A stretch of 64,000 nt of DNA from Brevibacterium sp. XM4083. Its GTDB lineage: Bacteria > Actinomycetota > Actinomycetes > Actinomycetales > Brevibacteriaceae. Below are positions 17,781 to 26,743 of this stretch, one piece after another. The notes below the pieces were generated by a model. The model had not been told where the DNA came from, did not search any database, and worked only from the letters and a program-made list of their open reading frames with translations. How positions within the stretch are numbered: position 1 is the first letter of the stretch; every line of letters starts with the position of its first letter. Location: positions 303,462 through 367,461 of the forward strand of contig NZ_VFYR02000003.1 in assembly GCF_006489205.2 (NCBI RefSeq), given 5' to 3'. The position numbers and the translations under genes are program-made.

Positions 17781-19363
17781 GGAGTGGGGTCCTTTCGGTC
17801 GGGGCGGGGGTTCGGGTCGGGGTTCGGGTCGATCGCCCTCGCCGAGGCGGTGCCCGCGGTGCGGGCGGACGTCGCCCCCACCTCGGCGATGGTGGTCGTG
17901 TCGGGGTCGATGGCTGCGTCGGTGCCGAGGGTTGCGAGCGTCGCCCGCGCCGTGTCGATCCGGCTGGCGCGGACGAGACCCCAGGCAGCGGCGAGGACGA
18001 GTGGGGCGATGATGACGGCGTTGCCTGCCGGGCCGAGACCGGTGAGAGCGCCCATCTGGGAGATGAGGAGGATGAGCGCGAGCGCAAGGAGGACGGCGGA
18101 GGCGAGCGGGGCGATCATCCGGTTCCATGCCCGCTCCCCGCGGCTCCGGCGGCGGAAGAAGACGATGACGGAGAGCGAGGTGAGGATCTGCAGGACGAGG
18201 ACGGCGATGATCGTCGGCGTGTTCGTCCAGGTGACGATCTGCGTGTACGGGTCGGCACCGGCGACGGCGAAGAGGCAGAGGACGATGAGGACGAGTCCGG
18301 TCTGCACGAAGTTCGCCGTCAGCGGGCTGCCCGACGCCGCGAGCTGGGACAGGCCGGCGGGCATGAGGCCGCCGCGGGCGAGGTTGACGAGGTACCGGGA
18401 CGAGGTGTTCTGCAGTGCGATCACTCCTGCGAAGAAGCTCGTGACGACGAGCACGAGCATAATCGGCGTGATCGCCGTGCCGACGAATTCGTCATTGAGT
18501 GAGAACACGAGCTGGGAGGGATCGCCGGTGAGCAGGGAGGCGAGGCGCGATTCCCCGGCGGCCTGGAGGATCACCCAGGCGCCGAAGGTGTAGCCGAGGA
18601 CGAGGACGGTCACGGCGAGGTAGGTGGCGCGCGGGATCGTGCGGTTGGGGCTGCGGGTCTCAGTCCGGTAGACCGTCGTCTGCTCGAAGCCGACGAACGC
18701 GACGAAGGTGAGGACGAAGACGCCGGGCAGGGCCGCACTCACCCATTTCTCCGGTGCGAAGGCCGTGAGCGTCAGCCCCTCATAGCCGCCCTGGGCGAGG
18801 ACGGCGACGGCGAAGATCGCGAGGATCGCCGCCTCAGCGACGAGGAGGACGGCGACGGTCACCGCGCCGACCCCGACCCGGCGCAGGCCGAGGATGAGCA
18901 CGGCGAGGGTGATGACGAGGGCGATCGGCAGCCACGGGACCGTCAGACCGGTGAACCCTTCGACTGTCAGGGACGCGAAGACCGACGCCGAGGCGGTGAA
19001 TCCGATCTGCCCGCCGAGGTAGCCGACGTAGGCGACCATCCCGGCCACCGACCCCGTGCGGGCCCCGAGGCCGGCGGCGATGTAGGTGAGGAAGGCCCCG
19101 CCGCCGGGCACATGACGGGCGATCGTCGTGTACCCGACGGCGAAGAGGAGGTAGACGAGACCGGGATAGAAGAAGCCGAGGACGACCGCGTCACCGCCGG
19201 CGAGCATGCCGAGAGGCACGAAGCCGGCGAGGATCGTCAGCGGCGCGGCGGCCGCGAGGACGAAGAAGACGAGTCCGGGGGTGCCGATGCCGCGGGGGCG
19301 GACGGCCGACCCCGGGGTGTCGCTCGGAGCGTCGCTCGGAGTGTGAGCAGGAGGGAGAGCCAC
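17777..19363 (-). CDS. APC-superfamily amino acid/amine permease
   Basis: A 528-residue transporter with about 12-14 hydrophobic helices, beginning GLVFFVLAAAAPLTILAGF and including the APC-type signature region VAFVGFEQTTVYRTETRSPN. The C-terminus is a long polar tail (DPNPDPNPRPDRKDPTP) likely in the cytosol. As the first gene of the operon it presumably imports the compound processed by the dimethylformamidase-like enzyme. The divergent TetR gene and two operator-like palindromes lie upstream of its start. Confidence 0.88.
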   Translation of the reverse strand: MALPPAHTPSDAPSDTPGSAVRPRGIGTPGLVFFVLAAAAPLTILAGFVPLGMLAGGDAVVLGFFYPGLVYLLFAVGYTTIARHVPGGGAFLTYIAAGLGARTGSVAGMVAYVGYLGGQIGFTASASVFASLTVEGFTGLTVPWLPIALVITLAVLILGLRRVGVGAVTVAVLLVAEAAILAIFAVAVLAQGGYEGLTLTAFAPEKWVSAALPGVFVLTFVAFVGFEQTTVYRTETRSPNRTIPRATYLAVTVLVLGYTFGAWVILQAAGESRLASLLTGDPSQLVFSLNDEFVGTAITPIMLVLVVTSFFAGVIALQNTSSRYLVNLARGGLMPAGLSQLAASGSPLTANFVQTGLVLIVLCLFAVAGADPYTQIVTWTNTPTIIAVLVLQILTSLSVIVFFRRRSRGERAWNRMIAPLASAVLLALALILLISQMGALTGLGPAGNAVIIAPLVLAAAWGLVRASRIDTARATLATLGTDAAIDPDTTTIAEVGATSARTAGTASARAIDPNPDPNPRPDRKDPTP

Positions 19364-19415
19364 GGTGCGTCCCTTCGACGAGATGAGGTCAGGGCACAGC
19401 GCCGTGCCCAGAGAA

Positions 19416-19439
19416 TTAACCTATCGGTCGATAGATTAA
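19416..19439. promoter_or_regulatory. TetR operator 1
   Basis: TTAACCTATCG-GT-CGATAGATTAA is an 11-2-11 inverted repeat with 10 of 11 matches. It sits between the divergent APC permease and TetR genes, in an AT-rich patch likely to hold both promoters. Confidence 0.7.
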
Positions 19440-19444
19440 ACGCC

Positions 19445-19464
19445 AATCTATCAGATGATAGGTT
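19445..19464. promoter_or_regulatory. TetR operator 2
   Basis: AATCTATCA-GA-TGATAGGTT repeats operator 1's half-site (AAYCTATCR) in a 9-2-9 inverted repeat with 8 of 9 matches. The two centres are 27 bp apart, between two and three helical turns. A further CGATAGG half-site occurs near 19479. Confidence 0.7.
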
Positions 19465-19517
19465 CACTGTGAAGAGCCGATAGGCTGTCTCGAGACGCCC
19501 ACCACGAGAGGACGGCG

Positions 19518-20150
19518 ATGGCACGGCCGACGAACGCGAGCAGCACCGGGGATACGAGAGAGCGGATCCTGCGCGAAGCGGCCCGGCTCTTCTCCGAACT
19601 CGGCTATCAGGGGGCGAGCACGCGGGCGATCACCGAGGCCGTCGGCATCCGACAGCCCTCGCTCTTCCACTATTTCCCGGGCAAGGAGGCGATCGGGCAC
19701 GAGCTCATCGAAACCCGCGTCGCCGCCTCGGCGCTGCTCAGCGGCAGGTTCGCCCGCTCAGCCGACGATCCCGCCCTCGACCTGTTCCGCCTCTTCCGCG
19801 ATGAGATGGTCATCGAGCTCGGCGGGGAGTTCGACACGCGCTGGCTCTTCCGCCTGCCGCCGGCCGTCGGTGAGAAGTTCCCCGCCTGGGGTGCCGCCGT
19901 CGACGTCGCGCGGGCGACGATGGATGCGGTCCTCCGGGACGGCATCGCCGCCGGTCGGTTCATCGCCGAGGACCCCGAGGCCGTGCTCGAGCTCTTCGAC
20001 GCCGTGGCCAATGAGGCGATGTTCTGGCCCCACGACAGTCACGACGTGCCTCCCGAGACGATTGCGAAGGTGCAGCTGCGCCTCGTCATCGCCGACCCGC
20101 AGACGATCGCCGAGGTGGTCGCCCGGGCGGGTGGGAAGCCAGCCGGCTGA
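19518..20150 (+). CDS. TetR-family repressor
   Basis: A 210-residue TetR protein. The HTH occupies residues 13-60 (TRERILREAARLFSELGYQG, then ITEAVGIRQPSLFHYFPGKE). The variable C-terminal ligand domain is unassigned but Trp/Phe-rich (RWLFRLPPAVGEKFPAWG). It is transcribed away from the permease gene across the twin operators at 19416-19464, so I infer that it represses the APC/DMFase-like/cupin operon and itself. It converges with the nitrilase gene. Confidence 0.88.
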   Translation: MARPTNASSTGDTRERILREAARLFSELGYQGASTRAITEAVGIRQPSLFHYFPGKEAIGHELIETRVAASALLSGRFARSADDPALDLFRLFRDEMVIELGGEFDTRWLFRLPPAVGEKFPAWGAAVDVARATMDAVLRDGIAAGRFIAEDPEAVLELFDAVANEAMFWPHDSHDVPPETIAKVQLRLVIADPQTIAEVVARAGGKPAG

Positions 20151-20189
20151 GGCCGCCGGACACTCGTCCTCAGCTCAGGGGCGATCGCC

Positions 20190-21041
20190 TCAGCCCCGCA
20201 GTCGCCTGAGGTCGGCGAGATAGGGGTTGCGGGCTCGCGCCTCGGCGATCTCCGCGGCGCTGATCACGGTGACGGCAACGCCGGTGCCCCCGTCGAGGAG
20301 ATCGACTTTGCGGCCGTTGGGGTTGACGAGGCAGCTGTGGGCGGTGAAGCCCTCACCGCTGTGGTTGGCATAGGCGATCGCGAGGCCGTTCTCGAGGGCC
20401 CGCGCGGGCACGAGCAGCGTCGAGGTCTGCGTGGGCGAGAACGCGAGGGCAGGATCGCGGGGCTCGTCACTGGAGGGTGCGGGCACGGCGGTCGGCACGA
20501 GCAGCACCTCGGCTCCCGCCTCGGCGAGCGCGCGGGCGAATTCCGGGTACTCGATGTCGTAGCAGATGCCCATTCCGAAGCGCATGCCCCGCCAGTCGAC
20601 GACATCGCCGTAGGCGTCGGCCGGCGTGAAGAAGTCGCGTTCGATGTCGAAGAGGTGACGCTTGTGGACCCGGGCGAGTTCAGCACCGGAGGCGTCGAAG
20701 AACGAGGCCGCGATGAACCGGCGGGTGTCGACCTCGTCGACACTTGAGGCGACGAGCGCGACCCCGAGGTCACCGGCGATGGCGGCAAGGCCCTCCCGCA
20801 CCCGCGCCCCATCATGGGTCCATGCCCGAGTCGGGTCGTAGCCGGTGGCGAAGAGCTCGGGCGTGACCACCACCTCGGCGCCGAGGTCCCGTGCCTCCGC
20901 GATCCCGTGCCGCAATGTCCGCAGGTTGCCCTCGATGTCGTCGATGCGGGCGGCCGCCTGGACGATCCCGATCGCCACTGCCGGACCCGCGCCGGCCTGG
21001 CCCGCGCTGGCCACACGTTCCGGTGTGCGCTGGTTGCTCAT
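20190..21041 (-). CDS. Carbon-nitrogen hydrolase (nitrilase superfamily)
   Basis: A 283-residue CN hydrolase with the Glu-Lys-Cys triad at E62 (TPELFATGYD), K127 (VHKRHLFD) and C160 (GMGICYDIEYPE). The GICYD context is that of aliphatic amidases and carbamoylases more than true nitrilases, so an amide or carbamoyl substrate is more likely. It is divergent from the small membrane protein/NCS1/dehydrogenase genes, sharing the 172-bp region with the 23-bp palindrome. GGAGGAGG precedes the ATG. Confidence 0.87.
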   Translation of the reverse strand: MSNQRTPERVASAGQAGAGPAVAIGIVQAAARIDDIEGNLRTLRHGIAEARDLGAEVVVTPELFATGYDPTRAWTHDGARVREGLAAIAGDLGVALVASSVDEVDTRRFIAASFFDASGAELARVHKRHLFDIERDFFTPADAYGDVVDWRGMRFGMGICYDIEYPEFARALAEAGAEVLLVPTAVPAPSSDEPRDPALAFSPTQTSTLLVPARALENGLAIAYANHSGEGFTAHSCLVNPNGRKVDLLDGGTGVAVTVISAAEIAEARARNPYLADLRRLRG

Positions 21042-21116
21042 GGAGCATCTCCTCCTCCGCGCGGAAGTTTTCCTTCCGACACCATTGACGGCACCTTCGC
21101 CGGTCAGTGACAATTG

Positions 21117-21139
21117 TAAACCAAATCGGATTTGGTTTA
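21117..21139. promoter_or_regulatory. Perfect 23-bp palindrome, operator
   Basis: TAAACCAAATC-G-GATTTGGTTTA is a perfect 11-1-11 inverted repeat, the most AT-rich segment of the divergent region between the nitrilase and the NCS1 unit. It should bind a dimeric regulator acting on both promoters. The TetR-type gene at 24090-24710 is the nearest candidate. Confidence 0.75.
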
Positions 21140-21213
21140 TTGGCCGTCCGGTTCGTCGAGCGCATCGCAGCCGCTGCCCTCGACCCGACCACCGAGAGCC
21201 CGAGGAGTCACCG

Positions 21214-21423
21214 ATGACACCGCCCAGCGAGTTCGCATCCACCATGGCCGCGAACGGCACTTCACCCGCCGTCGCCGAGGAGATCGAGCGCAGAATCGCG
21301 ATCGTCGAATCCACCGAGGCGACCGATCCCTCGCGTCTGCCGCTGTCGGCGACAGAGCTCACCGTCTACACCGGGTCGGCCGTCGCCGCCTGCCTCATCG
21401 GCCTGCTGGTGGTGGCACTGTGA
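21214..21423 (+). CDS. Tiny single-span membrane protein coupled to the NCS1 permease
   Basis: A 69-residue protein starting MTPPSEFASTMAANGTS after a GAGGAG Shine-Dalgarno. The N-terminal 45 residues are polar and predicted helical (AVAEEIERRIAIVESTEATD). The C-terminus is one transmembrane helix, TGSAVAACLIGLLVVAL, ending at the last residue. Its TGA overlaps the permease GTG (GTGA 21420-21423), so the two are made together. I do not recognise a named family. A role as small accessory subunit of the NCS1 transporter is inferred from the coupling only. Confidence 0.65.
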   Translation: MTPPSEFASTMAANGTSPAVAEEIERRIAIVESTEATDPSRLPLSATELTVYTGSAVAACLIGLLVVAL

Positions 21424-22874
21424 ACGGGGCACCGGATCACACGGTCGGCGCGGCGACGGCCGCCGAGGACCCGGTCAGCCGCGAACTGCAGCAGGAACAC
21501 ATCTACGGCACGTTCCCGCTCCTGAAATCCGAGCGGACCTGGTCGGGCTGGGACTTCACGTGGGTGAACACGGCGCTCGCGATCGCCACGTGGGCGTTCC
21601 TCGTCGGCGGCTCGACCGCCCTGCTCGTCGGGTTCGCCGACGGTGTCGCGGCGATGATCATCGGCAACGCGATCGGCCTGTGCTTCATGGTGCTCGCCTC
21701 CGTGCCGGCCTCTCAGCGCTACGGCTCCGAGCAGTACACACTGCTGCGCGGCGCGTTCGGCGTCGTCGGGGTCGGCCTCATCGTCTTCACGGTCATCCTC
21801 GTCACAGAGATGGGCTGGTCGTCGCTGCTCGCAGTCATGGCCGGCCGCGCGACGAGCCAGGTCGCGGGCACGCTCGTCGGAGCGGAGTTCGATCAGTACG
21901 GCCCGCTCGTGACGATCGGCGGCCTCGTCGCCATCGGCATCGCGTGGTTCGTCCTCTCCCGCGGCCCGGTGACGATCGGGAAGTTCAACAAGTTCGTCGC
22001 CCCAGGGCTGGCGATCATCACCGTCGTCATGATGATCGTCCTCGTGGCGACCACCTCGTGGGACACGCTGCGGGACGCGTCCCCACTGGCGCCTTTCGAC
22101 GATCCGACGCTCAACTTCATGGTCGCCGTCGAGTTCAACGTCGGCGTCGGGGTCTCGTGGTACCCGGTCATGGGTTCACTCGCGCGGATGACGAAGAGCC
22201 GCCGGGCAGCCGTCTGGCCCGCCTTCGGCGCCCTGTTCTTCGCCACCCTCATCGCCCAGGCCGTCGGGATGGCCGCGGCCCTGACGATCGGCGACTCCGA
22301 TCCGACGTATTGGATGGTGCCGCTGGGCGGGCCGATCCTCGGGGTCGCAGTGCTCGCCTTCATCGGGTTCGCCAACATCACGTCGATGTCCTCGATCGTC
22401 TATTCGACGATCCTCGCGATCCGCCAGTCCGCCGGTCACGCGCTGAGACGGGTGCCGTGGAAGGCCCTCACGGCGGCCTTCTTCGTCCTGCCCGCCCTCA
22501 TGACGTTCTTCCCCCAGTTCATGTACGAACAGTTCATGGTGTTCGTGTCGTTCTCGGGAGCATTCCTCACCGCGATCTGCGGCGTCGCACTCGCCGACTA
22601 CTTCGTCCTCCGCCGCCAGCACATCGACCTGCGCGAGCTCCACCTCGGCGGGCACGGCCGGCTCTACGCGTACACGGGCGGGGTCAACTGGGCGGGGATT
22701 GTCGCCGTGATCGCCGGCGCCGCCTTCTACATGTGGCTCTACAACCCCGTCACGCTCGAGACCGCACCGGCGTTCTCGGTCATCACCGCCGCCCTGCCCG
22801 CCGCGCTCGTCGCAGCCGTCGTCTACCTCCTGATCTTCCGGGTCGCCTACGCCTCCCGGCATCCGGTCCGCTGA
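21420..22874 (+). CDS. NCS1-family nucleobase/hydantoin:cation symporter
   Basis: A 484-residue, roughly 12-TM permease. The amphipathic start (YGTFPLLKSERTWSGWDF) and TM1 (TWVNTALAIATWAFLVGG) match NCS1 transporters of purines, cytosine, allantoin and hydantoins. The helical-hairpin region GWSSLLAVMAGR and VGVGVSWYPVMGS are also typical. GTG 21420 is chosen because it overlaps the stop of the preceding small gene and gives a family-length N-terminus. The neighbouring CN hydrolase suggests import of a cyclic amide, pyrimidine or ureide. Confidence 0.88.
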   Translation: MNGAPDHTVGAATAAEDPVSRELQQEHIYGTFPLLKSERTWSGWDFTWVNTALAIATWAFLVGGSTALLVGFADGVAAMIIGNAIGLCFMVLASVPASQRYGSEQYTLLRGAFGVVGVGLIVFTVILVTEMGWSSLLAVMAGRATSQVAGTLVGAEFDQYGPLVTIGGLVAIGIAWFVLSRGPVTIGKFNKFVAPGLAIITVVMMIVLVATTSWDTLRDASPLAPFDDPTLNFMVAVEFNVGVGVSWYPVMGSLARMTKSRRAAVWPAFGALFFATLIAQAVGMAAALTIGDSDPTYWMVPLGGPILGVAVLAFIGFANITSMSSIVYSTILAIRQSAGHALRRVPWKALTAAFFVLPALMTFFPQFMYEQFMVFVSFSGAFLTAICGVALADYFVLRRQHIDLRELHLGGHGRLYAYTGGVNWAGIVAVIAGAAFYMWLYNPVTLETAPAFSVITAALPAALVAAVVYLLIFRVAYASRHPVR

Positions 22875-22946
22875 GGACCGACCGCCTCGTCGAGCCCTCC
22901 GTTCCCCGTCAGCCCACCGCACCACGCACCATCACCAAGGAGAGAC

Positions 22947-24041
22947 ATGCCCACCGCTTCACGTGCCGCCATCCACACCGCCGGACCCGACCTCACCATC
23001 GCCGAGGTGGTCGTCCGCGATCCCGGCCCTGGCCAGGTCCTCGTCAAGCTGGGGGCCTCGGGGGTGTGCGGCTCCGACCGGCACGTCCTCGACGGCGACT
23101 GGAACCTGCCGAGCCCCACCGTCATGGGCCACGAGGGGGCCGGCACCGTCGTCGCCACCGGGGAGGGCGTGACCGACCTCGACGTCGGCGACCACGTCGT
23201 CCTCAGCTGGTTCTACCCCTGCCTGCAGTGCGCGGCCTGCCGCGCCGGCCGCATGTGGGTATGCACGGGCAGCGGCGCCTCGGCCGGGCTCCTGCCCGAC
23301 GGGACGACGGCGTTCGCGCAGGAGGATGACCCCGTCTACCCGTACCTCGCCGTCGGGTCGATGAGCGAGTACACCGTCGTCGCGCAACAGGCGGCGGTGA
23401 AGATCCCCGACGACGTCCCCTTCGACGTCGCCGCCCTCATCGGATGCTCGATCGCCACCGGCTTCGGCGCCGTCGCCAACGACGCCGCGGTCGAACCCGG
23501 CCGCTCGGCGCTCGTCATCGGCGCCGGCGGGGTGGGGCTGAGCATCATCATGTCCCTCGCCCTGGCCGGGGCGAACCCGATCATCGCCGCCGACATCTCC
23601 GACGAAGCGCTCGCGCTGGCGTCATCGTTCGGTGCCACGCACACGCTGACATCGGGACCGGACCTCGCCGCCGAGGTCGCCGCGCTCACCGGGACCGGCG
23701 TCGACTACGCGTTCGAGGCGATCGGCCGGCGCCAGACGATCGAGCAGATGCCTGAGTGCCTGATGCCCGGCGGCACCGCCGTCGTCGTCGGCCTGCCCCC
23801 GGAGGACGATCCGGTCTCCATCGACGCTCTGCTCCTGGCCGAGGAGGGCAAGCGGCTCGTCGGCTCGAACTACGGGTCGACGGTTCCCGGCCGCGACTTC
23901 CCGCTGCTCGCCGAGCTCTACCGCGCGGGGAAGCTGCCGATCGACCGTCTCATCACCGATCGGGTCGGCCTCGACGAGGCCAATGCGGCCTTCGACGCGA
24001 TGCGCGCGGGGGCCCAGGGCCGGACGGTCATCGTCCACTGA
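22947..24041 (+). CDS. Zn-dependent alcohol dehydrogenase (medium chain)
   Basis: A 364-residue dehydrogenase. Catalytic zinc ligands are C41 (GVCGSDRH) and H62 (MGHEG). Structural cysteines are C92, C95, C98 and C106 (PCLQCAACRAGRMWVC). The NAD-binding motif is VIGAGGVGLSI. It is similar in layout to the enzyme at 4476-5570 but clearly divergent in sequence. It lies 72 nt after the NCS1 permease behind AAGGAGAG, probably in the same transcript. The alcohol or aldehyde substrate is unknown. Confidence 0.87.
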   Translation: MPTASRAAIHTAGPDLTIAEVVVRDPGPGQVLVKLGASGVCGSDRHVLDGDWNLPSPTVMGHEGAGTVVATGEGVTDLDVGDHVVLSWFYPCLQCAACRAGRMWVCTGSGASAGLLPDGTTAFAQEDDPVYPYLAVGSMSEYTVVAQQAAVKIPDDVPFDVAALIGCSIATGFGAVANDAAVEPGRSALVIGAGGVGLSIIMSLALAGANPIIAADISDEALALASSFGATHTLTSGPDLAAEVAALTGTGVDYAFEAIGRRQTIEQMPECLMPGGTAVVVGLPPEDDPVSIDALLLAEEGKRLVGSNYGSTVPGRDFPLLAELYRAGKLPIDRLITDRVGLDEANAAFDAMRAGAQGRTVIVH

Positions 24042-24089
24042 CCGCCTCCTGACGGGAGGGGATGCGCAACGCTCTGAGAGAATGACGCC

Positions 24090-24710
24090 ATGGCGCGACC
24101 GAGCAAGAACATCCTCTCCCCCAGCATCATCGCCGAGGCGGCCCTGACGATGGTCGAGCGCGATCACGATTTCACGATTCCCGGGATCGCGAAGGAGCTC
24201 GGGGTCAACCCGTCATCGCTCTACCACCACGTCCGGGGCGGTCGCGACGAGATCATCAACCTCATGCGCGAGGCGCTCTACGGTCGCATCGACCTGGGTG
24301 CCGCGACCGCGGAGGGCACCCCGTGGCAGGGCCGGCTGCGGGCGTGGATCCGCAGCTACCGGGCGAACATGGCGAAGCTGCCCGCTGCGATGCCGCTGCT
24401 CGTCGGCTCCCCGGTCGACGACCTTCCGACGCTGCGGATCTACGAGGTCGCATTCGCGATCCTCGACGAGATCGGCATCCCCGCCGAGGACCAGGTCGAC
24501 GTCGTCTCGATGCTCGACGCGGTCGTCCTCGGATCGGCGCTCGATCGCGGTGCCCCGGTGCCGATGTGGCAGCCGGGCGATCATGCGGTCCCGCACCTGC
24601 AGCGTGCGGTGCCGTTCGGCGACGACGATGACCGTTCGGCCAGGGGTCTCGAGCTCGCGATCACCGGTGCCGTCGCCGCGATCGAATCCCTCATCGCCGA
24701 GGCGGCCTGA
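24090..24710 (+). CDS. TetR-family regulator (TetR_C-like ligand domain)
   Basis: A 206-residue regulator. The N-terminal HTH includes SPSIIAEAALTMVERDHDF and GIAKELGVNPSSLYHHVRGG. The C-terminal region (RLRAWIRSYRANMAKLPAAM) resembles the TetR_C class that binds tetracycline-like or aromatic ligands. It follows the dehydrogenase by 48 nt on the same strand and may autoregulate the NCS1 unit through the 23-bp palindrome at 21117. That link is inference. Confidence 0.83.
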   Translation: MARPSKNILSPSIIAEAALTMVERDHDFTIPGIAKELGVNPSSLYHHVRGGRDEIINLMREALYGRIDLGAATAEGTPWQGRLRAWIRSYRANMAKLPAAMPLLVGSPVDDLPTLRIYEVAFAILDEIGIPAEDQVDVVSMLDAVVLGSALDRGAPVPMWQPGDHAVPHLQRAVPFGDDDDRSARGLELAITGAVAAIESLIAEAA

Positions 24711-24742
24711 GGGCCGGCGTCACCCGCGGGCTGGGCTCGGCG

Positions 24743-25120
24743 TCAGTCCTCGCTCGGGGCGATGAAGAGCTTCCGCAGCGGGGACTTTTCGATGTACCAC
24801 CGCGTCTTCATCCCCGCGGTCAGGCGGACGAGAGAGCCGGGTGCCAGCGCGACCGGCTCCTGCACGGGGTCGTCGAATTCGATGCGACCGGCACCGGAGA
24901 GGACGAGGAAGACCTCGTCGCCCTCGACATCGCGCATCGCGCCCGTGCTCATCTCCCACAGTCCGTAGTCGACGTCGCCGATCGTCCCGAGCTCGGCGAA
25001 CGCCGTCGTCGTTTCCGCGGCGGGCCCCTCAGCCTCGGCGGGGTCGAGGCGCTGCCACTCCTCGATCGGTTCGTGGTCGAGAGGGTAGGTGGTCGTGTCG
25101 ATCGGCTCCGCTGCGCTCAT
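24743..25120 (-). CDS. Cupin-domain protein (DUF861-like)
   Basis: A 125-residue cupin with core WEMSTGAMRDVEGDEVFLVL, SGAGRIEFDDP and ALAPGSLVRLTAGMKTRW, ending KSPLRKLFIAPSED. It is similar in plan to the cupin at 15766-16119 (both end in a K-x-FI motif), and both neighbour amine-metabolism genes. The start at 25120 is the first ATG giving a compact domain; no good ribosome binding site is visible. It is divergent from the FAD oxidase and converges with the TetR gene. Confidence 0.75.
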   Translation of the reverse strand: MSAAEPIDTTTYPLDHEPIEEWQRLDPAEAEGPAAETTTAFAELGTIGDVDYGLWEMSTGAMRDVEGDEVFLVLSGAGRIEFDDPVQEPVALAPGSLVRLTAGMKTRWYIEKSPLRKLFIAPSED

Positions 25121-25291
25121 GCGCCCAGTGTAGTCATCGGGACCGGAACGCGAGCACGAAATCCGGAGCCGCCTCGGCGATTTCATATGCCAATACGCAC
25201 GATCGCAACCATTTACAGCGCGACCAACCTTGGGATAGAACTGAATCCGTACACTCGCAGCAAGCGGGCGCACTCGAACAGGAGAGCTCCA

Positions 25292-26743
25292 TTGACCTAC
25301 CTCAACGGTGAGGCGTCGTTCTGGCTGGCGCAGTCGCCGGCCGCGCCCATCCCCACCCCACTCCCTTCTGACAAGCAGGACCTCGTCATCGTCGGCGGCG
25401 GCATGACCGGGCTGTGGTCGGCCTACTGCGCCCGCCAGGCCCACCCCGACTGGGCGATCACGGTCATCGAAGCGACGACGGTCGGCTACGGTGCCTCGGG
25501 TCGCAACGGCGGGTGGCTCTCGACGCTCATGCCCGGCAATCGCGCCCGCTTCGCCGAGGCGGTCGACCGTGCCGTCATCGACGACCCGGACGGCCCGGTC
25601 GGCTCGGCCCGACGGACCGGCGTCGAGAGCGTCAGGGCCTTCCAGTCCGCACTCTTCGACTCGATCGACGAGGTCCTCGACGTCCTCGAGACCGAGGGCA
25701 TCGACGCCGAGGCGGTGCGCGGCGGCCACATCGACATCGCCCAGTCCGCGGCCGGGATGGCCCGCCTCCACGACCTCGTCGAGGGCAACCGCCGGTTCGG
25801 CTACGGGCCTGAGGACATGGAGGTCCTCGACGCCGCCGAGACCAGGGCACGGATCAACGTCGACAACGCGCAGGGCAGCGTCTTCGTGCTCGGCACCGCG
25901 CGCATCGACCCGGCACTCCTCACCGAAGGACTCGCCCGCGTCCTCCGCGAGCGCGGCGTGACGATCTGCGAGGGCACGCGGGCCCGGCACATCGGCACAG
26001 GCCTCGTGTCGACCGAACGCGGCCCGGTCACCGGGGAGACGATCTTCGTCTGCCTCGAAGGGTATTCCGACACCGTCGCCGGTGACCTGCCCGGCCTCGA
26101 GGGCCGCCAGGTCATCCCCGTGTTCTCCTCGATGATCGCCACCGAGCCGCTGCCGGCCGAGGCGTGGGAGCAGATCGGCTGGGAGGGTCGGGAGTGCCTC
26201 GGCGATGCCGCGCACACCTTCATCTACGCGCAGCGCACCGCCGACGATCGGATCGCCCTCGGCGGGCGGGGCGCCCCGTACGCCTTCGGCTCGGGCCTGC
26301 CCGGTGACGGGCGGGTCCCCGCCGAGGTGGTCGACCTGCTCCGCACGCGCCTGTCCTCGCTCTTCCCGACCCTCGATGTCGAGATCGCCCACGCGTGGCG
26401 GGGTGCGCTCGGGGTGACGCGCGACTGGTGCGCCGGGATCTTCTTCGACCCCGCGCAGCGCATCGGCGTGGCCCGCGGGTATGCCGGGCACGGGGTGACG
26501 GCGACGCATCTGGCGGCGAAGACGCTGCTCGACCGAGCGGCCGGCACGCCGACGCCGCTCACCGCGTTGCCATGGAACGACCACGTCTCGGGGCAGTGGG
26601 AGCCCGAGCCGATCCGGTGGCTCGGCATCCGGTCGATGTACAAGATCTTCACCCTCGCCGATGGGTGGGAGCGCATCACCGACGCGAAGAAGACGAGTCT
26701 CCTCGCCCGTTTCGGTGCGCGGCTCGCCGGCCTCGCCGAGTAG
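25292..26743 (+). CDS. FAD-dependent amine oxidoreductase (DAO family, PuuB-like)
   Basis: A 483-residue flavoenzyme of the D-amino-acid-oxidase/gamma-glutamylputrescine-oxidase class. The dinucleotide motif is VIVGGGMTGLWSA (residues 32-44), followed by ASGRNGGWLSTLMPGN, a hallmark of PuuB-like amine oxidases. GYAGHGVTATHLAAK near the C-terminus is the second FAD contact. TTG 25292 is taken as start because AGGAGAG lies just upstream and no ATG fits. With the PLP aminotransferase 460 nt downstream it may feed amine nitrogen catabolism. Confidence 0.88.
   Translation: MTYLNGEASFWLAQSPAAPIPTPLPSDKQDLVIVGGGMTGLWSAYCARQAHPDWAITVIEATTVGYGASGRNGGWLSTLMPGNRARFAEAVDRAVIDDPDGPVGSARRTGVESVRAFQSALFDSIDEVLDVLETEGIDAEAVRGGHIDIAQSAAGMARLHDLVEGNRRFGYGPEDMEVLDAAETRARINVDNAQGSVFVLGTARIDPALLTEGLARVLRERGVTICEGTRARHIGTGLVSTERGPVTGETIFVCLEGYSDTVAGDLPGLEGRQVIPVFSSMIATEPLPAEAWEQIGWEGRECLGDAAHTFIYAQRTADDRIALGGRGAPYAFGSGLPGDGRVPAEVVDLLRTRLSSLFPTLDVEIAHAWRGALGVTRDWCAGIFFDPAQRIGVARGYAGHGVTATHLAAKTLLDRAAGTPTPLTALPWNDHVSGQWEPEPIRWLGIRSMYKIFTLADGWERITDAKKTSLLARFGARLAGLAE

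Noticed and set aside
16143..18593. 816-codon plus-strand frame
   Set aside because: Runs antisense to the dimethylformamidase-like and permease genes, which have real motifs and coupled starts; no ribosome binding site.
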